From assembly GCF_028621715.1 (NCBI RefSeq), contig NZ_CP117466.1, forward strand, positions 1,803,501 through 1,867,500: a DNA stretch of 64,000 bases, in the 5' to 3' direction. A program made the translations under genes and the position numbers. Below, piece after piece: positions 59,790 to 64,000 of this stretch. Under the pieces are notes generated by a model. The model did no database searches. It worked only from the letters and a program-made list of their open reading frames with translations, and was not told the origin of the DNA. Numbering within the stretch: position 1 is the stretch's first letter; the number at the start of each line of letters is the position of its first letter. This stretch comes from Paracoccus marcusii. GTDB lineage: Bacteria > Pseudomonadota > Alphaproteobacteria > Rhodobacterales > Rhodobacteraceae.

Positions 59790-60398
59790 ATGTTCACGGG
59801 GATCATCACGGATATCGGCATCGTCCGCGCGGTCGAGATGCGCGGCGACATGCGCGCGCGCATCGGCTGTGCCTATGACATGGCGGGCGTGGATCTGGGC
59901 GCCTCGATCGCCTGCGACGGGGTCTGCCTGACGGTCGTGGCCAAGGGCCCGGACTGGTTCGACGTCGACATCTCGGCCGAGACGCTGTCCAAGACCAGCA
60001 TCGGCGCCGAGTGTTGGTCTGTGGGCCAGCGCCTGAACCTGGAACGCGCGCTGCGCGTCGGCGACGAGTTGGGCGGCCATATCGTCAGCGGCCATGTCGA
60101 CGGCGTGGCACAGATCACCGCCGCCGCGAAGGAGGGCGACAGCCTGCGCCTGACCTTCGAGGCGCCCGCGGACCTGGCACGCTTCATCGCGCAGAAGGGG
60201 TCGGTCACGCTGAACGGTACCTCGCTGACCGTGAACGAGGTCTTTGGCAACAGCTTCGGCATCAACCTGATCCCGCATACCCAGCAGGTGACCACCTGGG
60301 GCGATGCGGCGGTGGGCGATGTCGTGAACCTGGAAATCGACACGCTGGCCCGCTATGTCGCGCGGCTGGCCGAAGCCGGACAACCGATCGGCGCGTGA
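59790..60398 (+). CDS. ribE: Riboflavin synthase, alpha chain
   Basis: A 202-residue trimeric synthase of two lumazine-binding repeats. MFTGIITDIGIV, SIACDGVCLTVV, GGHIVSGHVDGVAQI and LNGTSLTVNEV are typical. GGAAGGG precedes the ATG. No FMN riboswitch is seen in the 188-bp region upstream. It opens the second block of rib genes, with ribBA 22 bp downstream. Confidence 0.95.
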   Translation: MFTGIITDIGIVRAVEMRGDMRARIGCAYDMAGVDLGASIACDGVCLTVVAKGPDWFDVDISAETLSKTSIGAECWSVGQRLNLERALRVGDELGGHIVSGHVDGVAQITAAAKEGDSLRLTFEAPADLARFIAQKGSVTLNGTSLTVNEVFGNSFGINLIPHTQQVTTWGDAAVGDVVNLEIDTLARYVARLAEAGQPIGA

Positions 60399-60420
60399 CG
60401 CCTGCGTGAAGGACGAACAG

Positions 60421-61539
60421 ATGCAATTCGAAGAACCCGGACCCGTCGAACGCGACCTGTCGGCCGCCATCTCACCGATCGAGGACATCATCAACGAGGC
60501 CCGCAACGGCCGGATGTTCATCCTGGTCGACCACGAGGACCGCGAGAACGAGGGCGATCTGTGCATTCCCGCCCAGATGGCCACACCGGATGCCATCAAC
60601 TTCATGGCGACGCATGGGCGCGGGCTGATCTGCCTGACGCTGACCGCTGACCGGATCGAGACCCTGGGCCTGACGCTGATGAGCCCCAAGAACTCCAGCC
60701 GGCACGAGACCGCCTTCACCATGTCCATCGAGGCGCGCGAAGGCGTCACCACCGGCATCAGCGCCGCCGACCGCGCGCGCACGATCAGCGTGGCGATCGA
60801 CCCGACCAAGGGCGCGCCTGATATCGCGACGCCGGGCCACATCTTTCCGCTGCGCGCCCGCGACGGGGGCGTGCTGGTCCGCGCGGGCCACACCGAGGCC
60901 GCGGTCGATATTTCCCGCCTGGCCGGTCTGAACGCGTCGGGCGTGATCTGCGAGATCATGAACGACGACGGCAGCATGGCACGCCTGCCCGATCTGGTCG
61001 ATTTCGCGCAGCGCCACGGGCTGAAGATCGGCACGATCAGCGACCTGATCCGCTATCGCCGCCGCCACGACAACCTGATCGCCGAGCGGTCGCAGAAGGC
61101 GGTTCATTCCGCCCATGGCGGCGACTGGATGATGCGTGTCTTTGCGGACGAGACGCAGGGCAGCGAGCATATCGTCCTGACCAAGGGCGATCTGACGACC
61201 CCCGAGCCGGTGCTGGTGCGGATGCACGCGCTGGACCCGCTGCACGACGTGCTGGGCGTCGGGCGCGAAAGCGCGGGCAGCCTGCCCGCGGCGATGCAGG
61301 CCATCGCCGTCGAGGGGCGGGGCGTCGTCGTGCTGATCCGCGACCTGTCCCATGCGATCGCCGATCCGGGCGATGTCGGGCCACATACCTTGCGTCAATA
61401 CGGCCTGGGCGCGCAGATCCTGTCGGCCCTTGGCCTGTCGGACCTGATCCTGCTGACCAATTCGGCGCCGGTGAAGGTGGTTGGGCTTGACGCCTACGGC
61501 CTTTCCATCCATTCCACCCGGCCTATCCCCAAGGACTAG
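60421..61539 (+). CDS. ribBA: 3,4-dihydroxy-2-butanone-4-phosphate synthase with degenerate GTP cyclohydrolase II domain
   Basis: A 372-residue RibBA. The RibB half (about 1-215) keeps VDHEDRENEGDL, the RHETAFTMSIEAREGVTTGISAADRA block and GHIFPLRARDGGVLVRAGHTEA. The RibA-like half (about 225-372) has no cysteine at all, so the three zinc ligands of GTP cyclohydrolase II are missing; the expected site reads VRMHALDPLHDVLGV. The protein should still make the butanone phosphate, while GTP ring opening must come from another gene. It lies between ribE and ribH. Confidence 0.93.
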   Translation: MQFEEPGPVERDLSAAISPIEDIINEARNGRMFILVDHEDRENEGDLCIPAQMATPDAINFMATHGRGLICLTLTADRIETLGLTLMSPKNSSRHETAFTMSIEAREGVTTGISAADRARTISVAIDPTKGAPDIATPGHIFPLRARDGGVLVRAGHTEAAVDISRLAGLNASGVICEIMNDDGSMARLPDLVDFAQRHGLKIGTISDLIRYRRRHDNLIAERSQKAVHSAHGGDWMMRVFADETQGSEHIVLTKGDLTTPEPVLVRMHALDPLHDVLGVGRESAGSLPAAMQAIAVEGRGVVVLIRDLSHAIADPGDVGPHTLRQYGLGAQILSALGLSDLILLTNSAPVKVVGLDAYGLSIHSTRPIPKD

Positions 61540-61543
61540 GTAC

Positions 61544-62086
61544 ATGGCCTCGAACACGCAACATCACGAACTGGCGCTGCCGCGTCTGGATGCTCCGGTG
61601 CGCCTGCTGGCGGTCGTGGCACCCTATTACAAGGACATCACCGACGGCCTGCTGTCGGGGGTCCGCGCCACGGCGGATGCCGCGGGCGCCAGCCTTGACG
61701 TGATCGAGGTGCCCGGCGCGCTGGAGATCCCCACCGCCGTGGGCCTTGCCGCCCGCAGCGGTCAGTATGACGGCTTCGTGGCCCTGGGCTGCGTCATCCG
61801 CGGAGAGACCACGCATTACGACACCGTCTGCAACGACAGCTCCCGCGCGCTGACGCTGCTGGGGCTGCAGGGCGTCTGCCTGGGCAACGGGATCCTGACG
61901 GTCGAGACGATGGCCCAGGCCCAGGTCCGCGCGGACCCGGCGGGTCAGAACAAGGGCGGGGGCGCCGCGGCGGCCGCGCTGCATCTGGTGGCACTTGCGC
62001 GCCGTTGGGCGGCGACACCGCAAAAGGCTGCGGCCCATGACGTGATCCGCTTGGCGGGCGAACTTGAAGGGCAGGGCAAGGCATGA
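61544..62086 (+). CDS. ribH: 6,7-dimethyl-8-ribityllumazine synthase
   Basis: A 180-residue lumazine synthase. VVAPYYKDITDGLLSG, VPGALEIPTAV, LGCVIRGETTHYDTVCND and the LTVET segment with its active-site region are present. The ATG follows the ribBA stop by 4 bp and its stop overlaps nusB (ATGA). The C-terminal tail is slightly longer than in E. coli. Confidence 0.95.
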   Translation: MASNTQHHELALPRLDAPVRLLAVVAPYYKDITDGLLSGVRATADAAGASLDVIEVPGALEIPTAVGLAARSGQYDGFVALGCVIRGETTHYDTVCNDSSRALTLLGLQGVCLGNGILTVETMAQAQVRADPAGQNKGGGAAAAALHLVALARRWAATPQKAAAHDVIRLAGELEGQGKA

Positions 62087-62565
62087 CCGACCACGACCAG
62101 GACAAGCGGCCCGACCGGCGCGCCCTCAGCAGCGCGGCGCGGATGTATGCCGTGCAGGCGCTGTTCCAGATGGAGGCCGCGGGTCAGTCCGCCGACCGTG
62201 TCACGCGCGAATTCCAGAACTTCCGCATCGATTTCGACGACCGCGACGGCCCGACCGATCAGGCCGACGAGGCGCTGTTCACCCGCATCGTCGACGACGT
62301 CGTCATGTGGCAGTCCAAGATCGACCAGGCCACCGACCGCGGGTTGGTGGCGAAATGGCCCATCGACCGGATCGATCCGGTGTTGCGCGCCGTGTTCCGC
62401 GCCGCTGGCGCCGAACTGGTGGCCGAACGTGCACCCGCCAAGGTGGTCATCACCGAATACGTCCGGCTGACGCATGCCTTCTTTCCGGACGGCCGCGAGG
62501 CGCGCTTCGTGAATGCCGTGCTGGACCACATGGCGCGTGACTTCAAACCTGATTCCCTTGGCTGA
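62083..62565 (+). CDS. nusB: Transcription antitermination protein NusB
   Basis: A 160-residue all-helical NusB. ARMYAVQALFQMEAAGQS, LVAKWPIDRIDPVLRAVFRAAGAEL and VVITEYVRLTHAFFPDGREARFVNAVLDHMA are the family motifs. It overlaps ribH by 4 bp and ends the operon. NusB with NusE binds boxA in rRNA leaders. Confidence 0.95.
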   Translation: MTDHDQDKRPDRRALSSAARMYAVQALFQMEAAGQSADRVTREFQNFRIDFDDRDGPTDQADEALFTRIVDDVVMWQSKIDQATDRGLVAKWPIDRIDPVLRAVFRAAGAELVAERAPAKVVITEYVRLTHAFFPDGREARFVNAVLDHMARDFKPDSLG

Positions 62566-62588
62566 CACACCGTCCCGTCATGACGATG

Positions 62589-62617
62589 CGGCCCGGATCC
62601 CTGATCCGGGCCGTTTT
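62589..62617 (+). terminator. Intrinsic terminator after nusB
   Basis: Perfect 11-bp stem CGGCCCGGATC / GATCCGGGCCG with a CCT loop and a TTTT tract, 23 bp after the nusB stop. Confidence 0.92.
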
Positions 62618-63063
62618 CATTGGACGGACGGGTTCATTTGCTTGACAGACGCCTTGCACGTCGTGTCATTCTGACAGCGGGATCGTGGCATCTGTGCAAC
62701 ATTTATGATGCCTGAACGCCGTCAATGTCTTGCCCAATATTAAGGCAATCACGCTGATATTTCAGTCGGTTGTTTTTGCGGCCTTAAGCGACAGCATGGA
62801 ACGAAACCCATAAAAACGTCGCGTTCCAAGTAGGTTCGTCAAGTCGCGAAAAAGTTGCATCACCAAACATTACACGTCGTTTTCGGCAAGGTTTTGCCGT
62901 TTTCTGTCAAGACCCAAGCATGCTCACGATTGCGCGACTTGCAGAAGAAATGCGGCGGGCTTTGAACCGAAAGGGGGGGGCGCTAATTGATGTCCCAGCA
63001 GAGATGCTCTGGTGCCCGGAACGGGGCCGGGACAATCCTACTCAGCTCGTGAGGACGACGAAA
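62618..63063. other. GC-poor intergenic region, possible small RNA
   Basis: This 446-bp region has clearly lower GC than its neighbours and no convincing gene. TTGACA at 62642-62647 is a good -35 candidate. CGGCAA-GGTT-TTGCCG followed by TTTTCT (62884-62905) is an intrinsic-terminator candidate in the middle of the region. An 8-G run is at 62973-62980. A small RNA of about 230 nt between promoter and hairpin is possible; the remainder is the leader of the outer-membrane protein gene. Confidence 0.5.
62884..62905 (+). terminator. Candidate terminator inside the intergenic region
   Basis: Six-bp stem CGGCAA / TTGCCG, 4-base loop, then TTTTCT. It is not at the end of any protein gene, which is what suggests a non-coding transcript. 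Confidence 0.5.
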
Positions 63064-64000
63064 ATGAAAAAAGTTACGCTGCTGACCAGCACCGCCGCAA
63101 TCCTGGCCGCCCTGTCGGTTCCGGCATTCGCGCAATCCGAGATCTCGACCGGCGCCGACGCTGCCGGCGTGTCGGCCATCAACGACCGCATCACCGACAT
63201 CGAAGAAGATGTGACCGACGCGTTCGACCGTGACAACGACGCTGACCGCTTCGGCCCCGCCGACCGTCGCCAGGGCCTGTTCGGCAACATGTCGCTGAGC
63301 TACACCGGCCGCACCGGCAACACCGACAACCAGGATCTGGCGATCGGTGGTCGCGTGAACTACAACCAGGGCGTGTTCGCGCAGAGCGTGGGCCTGTCGC
63401 TGGAATTCGGTGAAGATGATTTCGGCAACAAGGACCAGGAAGACGTCGCCGCGATCTATGACGCGCAGTACTACTTCAACGACCAGCTGTACGCCTTCGC
63501 CCTGGGCCGCATCAACCAGAACGGTCTGGTCGACGGCGTCCGCAACAGCCCGTCGCAGACCGATGAAGATTTCGCAGACGAGTTCAGCGATTTCCGCACC
63601 GACGCGTTCCTGGGCTTTGGTCCCGGTTACCGCATCCTGAACTCCGACCAAACCACTTGGCGTGTGCAGGCCGGCGTTGGCGTCCGTTACACCAAGACCG
63701 GTGCGCAGGAAGCTGGCTTTGATCTGGTCGAGGGCCCCGATGGCGATCTGATCCCCGTTGGCGTCTCGTCGTCGTCGGACACTTCGGTCGGTTACATCGC
63801 GTCGTCGCGTCTGTACCACCGGTTTAACGACAACATCTTCATTACCAACGACACCGACTACCTGGGTTCGGAAGATTCTGCTGACGTGATCACCAACGAG
63901 TTCGGCGTGAACTTCCGCGTCTCCGAGCAGCTGGCGACCCGTGTGAGCTACACCAGCGAATACCAGGAAGACCGTGCGATCCGCACCGACAACACCGTCG
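63064..64000 (+). CDS. DUF481 outer-membrane beta-barrel protein (3' end outside the window)
   Basis: At least 312 residues. A signal peptide (MKKVTLLTSTAAILAALSVP, cleaved after AFA) is followed by an acidic linker (DRITDIEEDVTDAFDRDNDAD) and a beta-rich DUF481-like domain with GLFGNMSLSYTGRTGNTDNQ, YDAQYYFNDQLYAFALGRI and FLGFGPGYRIL. GAGG precedes the ATG. Codon use is richer in T- and A-ending codons than most genes here, as in strongly expressed porin-like proteins. Related YdiY proteins are salt-induced. The gene continues past base 64000. Confidence 0.87.
   Translation, partial: MKKVTLLTSTAAILAALSVPAFAQSEISTGADAAGVSAINDRITDIEEDVTDAFDRDNDADRFGPADRRQGLFGNMSLSYTGRTGNTDNQDLAIGGRVNYNQGVFAQSVGLSLEFGEDDFGNKDQEDVAAIYDAQYYFNDQLYAFALGRINQNGLVDGVRNSPSQTDEDFADEFSDFRTDAFLGFGPGYRILNSDQTTWRVQAGVGVRYTKTGAQEAGFDLVEGPDGDLIPVGVSSSSDTSVGYIASSRLYHRFNDNIFITNDTDYLGSEDSADVITNEFGVNFRVSEQLATRVSYTSEYQEDRAIRTDNTV

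Noticed and set aside
62920..63063. In-frame 48-codon extension upstream of the DUF481 gene
   Set aside because: It would bury the signal peptide, contains the G8 run, and the ATG at 63064 has its own GAGG site; treated as leader.

Overview
The window is about 67% GC, with tightly packed genes, many 4-bp ATGA stop/start overlaps and long spurious open frames opposite real genes. Gene content points to an alphaproteobacterium of the Rhodobacteraceae, most likely Paracoccus or a close relative. The markers are sciP-ctrA, an RpoD of the alphaproteobacterial type, TrmFO, the fused MrpAB antiporter subunit, TctDE/TctCBA, a DUF1127-like miniprotein and the nrdR-ribD...ribE-ribBA-ribH-nusB order. 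The assignment comes from gene families and order, not from a database search.

Layout. 1-5.7 kb: a sugar-phosphate module, with a transketolase (running off the left edge) divergent from a DeoR regulator, a TIM-like isomerase and an RpiB-like isomerase (resembling EryH and EryI of erythritol catabolism), then a class I FBPase-family phosphatase and a class II aldolase. 5.7-9.6 kb: a SGNH esterase divergent from an ABC ATPase and FtsX-type permease (the tesA-ybbA-ybbP arrangement). 9.6-16.8 kb, minus strand: a six-gene Mrp Na+/H+ antiporter operon ending in a coupled AI-2E-family permease. 17.4-23.7 kb: a TctDE two-component system divergent from an orphan ABC-type binding protein and the TctCBA tricarboxylate transporter. 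23.8-28.3 kb: small proteins, a CNNM/CBS membrane protein and a secreted RTX-Hint protein. 28.4-30.9 kb: modABC (minus), followed by tRNA-Ser(UGA).

31.2-43.0 kb is mostly informational and housekeeping: lipoprotein, sufE, mnmA, the cell-cycle pair sciP-ctrA with CtrA-like boxes, ligA-recG, a 31-residue membrane miniprotein behind a GTTC-N7-GTTC SOS box, a NifU-like protein, hisI, gluQ, trmFO and rplY. 43.2-46.3 kb holds an acyltransferase, an L-lactate dehydrogenase with an operator-like inverted repeat, a small lipoprotein and a TetR regulator. 46.4-53.4 kb: dnaG, rpoD, an overlapping BLUF photoreceptor, rmuC, a YjbQ protein and an SDR. 53.5-62.6 kb: nrdR and the riboflavin genes, split by a three-gene minus-strand capsule block (kpsC-, wza/kpsD- and kpsS-like), then nusB and a strong terminator. 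The window ends in a GC-poor 446-bp intergenic region and the 5' part of a DUF481 outer-membrane protein gene.

How the genes work together. The first module would route a tetrose phosphate into the pentose phosphate pool. TctDE probably senses a carboxylate and drives its own importer. Mrp plus the AI-2E permease would serve cation/pH homeostasis. The riboflavin cluster makes flavin, although its RibBA lacks the GTP cyclohydrolase zinc cysteines. The least described item is the SOS-controlled miniprotein at 39,081.
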